Assembly: GCA_030825825.1 (NCBI GenBank)
Contig: JAPJPE010000075.1
Span: 1 to 6,144 of the forward strand
Length of the DNA: 6,144 nt
Direction: 5' to 3'
From: Streptococcus sp.
GTDB taxonomy: Bacteria > Bacillota > Bacilli > Lactobacillales > Streptococcaceae
The position numbers were made by a program, and so were the translations under genes. Positions 6,073 to 6,144 of the stretch are shown here, in pieces (position 1 is the first letter of the stretch; each line of letters opens with the position of its first letter). The notes beneath the pieces were generated by a model. It ran no database searches, had not been told where the DNA came from, and saw only the letters and a program-made list of their open reading frames with translations.

Positions 6073-6088
6073 TCGAAAACACTTTCAT
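6073..6088. promoter_or_regulatory. cre-like CcpA binding site
   Basis: TCGAAAACACTTTCAT agrees at 14 of 16 positions with the Gram-positive cre pattern WTGAAARCGYTTTCWN, and does so on either strand. The mismatches are the C at position 2 and the A in the central CG. It lies about 32 bases upstream of the -35 box of the partial promoter at the right edge, so any control would be on the gene beyond the window. The region is AT-rich, so a chance match is possible. Confidence 0.4.
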
Positions 6089-6119
6089 TAAAAAAACGAA
6101 AAAAATCTTCTCAAATCCC

Positions 6120-6144
6120 TTGCATTGGGCCTTTGTTTGTGTTA
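6120..6144 (+). promoter_or_regulatory. Promoter cut by the right window edge (partial)
   Basis: TTGCAT (6120-6125, five of six to TTGACA) is followed by a 17-base spacer. The window then ends in TGTTA, which would be the TGn extension and first two bases of a -10 box starting at 6143. Only half the evidence is visible. The rest of 6037-6144 is AT-rich and holds no gene that I can support. Confidence 0.35.

Overview
This window looks like chromosomal housekeeping DNA from a Streptococcus, probably of the mitis/sanguinis side of the genus. The evidence is the protein sequences (a PolA with a degenerate proofreading domain, a 380-residue Tgt, a DUF975 membrane protein), the TGn-extended -10 promoters and the AAGGAG/GGAGG ribosome binding sites. 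The species cannot be fixed from the sequence alone.

Layout, left to right. (1) 1-2297, +: the 3' part of polA, cut by the left window edge, closed by a long hairpin terminator. (2) 2433-2885, +: a small CoA-binding (YccU-like) protein with its own extended -10 promoter. (3) 2904-2937: a two-way terminator shared with the convergent gene to the right. (4) 2943-3812, -: a DUF975 polytopic membrane protein. (5) 3813-3962: a divergent promoter region, with one extended -10 promoter firing left into the membrane protein and a second promoter firing right into tgt. The tgt leader carries two small hairpins. (6) 3963-5105, +: tgt, tRNA-guanine transglycosylase. (7) 5107-5727, +: a P-loop kinase of the uridine kinase/phosphoribulokinase fold. 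It starts one base after the tgt stop and is surely cotranscribed with it. (8) 5728-6144: 417 bases with no protein gene.

The protein genes are ordinary and mostly act alone: PolA in DNA repair and Okazaki fragment processing, Tgt in tRNA queuosine modification. The tgt-kinase pair is the one tight operon, and the substrate of the kinase is not obvious.

The most interesting part is the terminal non-coding stretch. An extended -10 promoter (5814-5822) is followed by a predicted cloverleaf-like fold of about 138 nt (5847-5984): a 10+5 bp closing stem, three perfect internal hairpins, and a hairpin loop that can instead pair with the 3' side of the closing stem. A strong intrinsic terminator follows (6009-6036). 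This is the arrangement of a free-standing structured small RNA of about 200 nt. The same inverted repeats would also fit a short dispersed palindromic element, and the sequence alone cannot separate the two. Farther right are a near-consensus cre (CcpA) site and what looks like a promoter cut by the window edge, which implies a rightward, possibly catabolite-controlled gene just outside.
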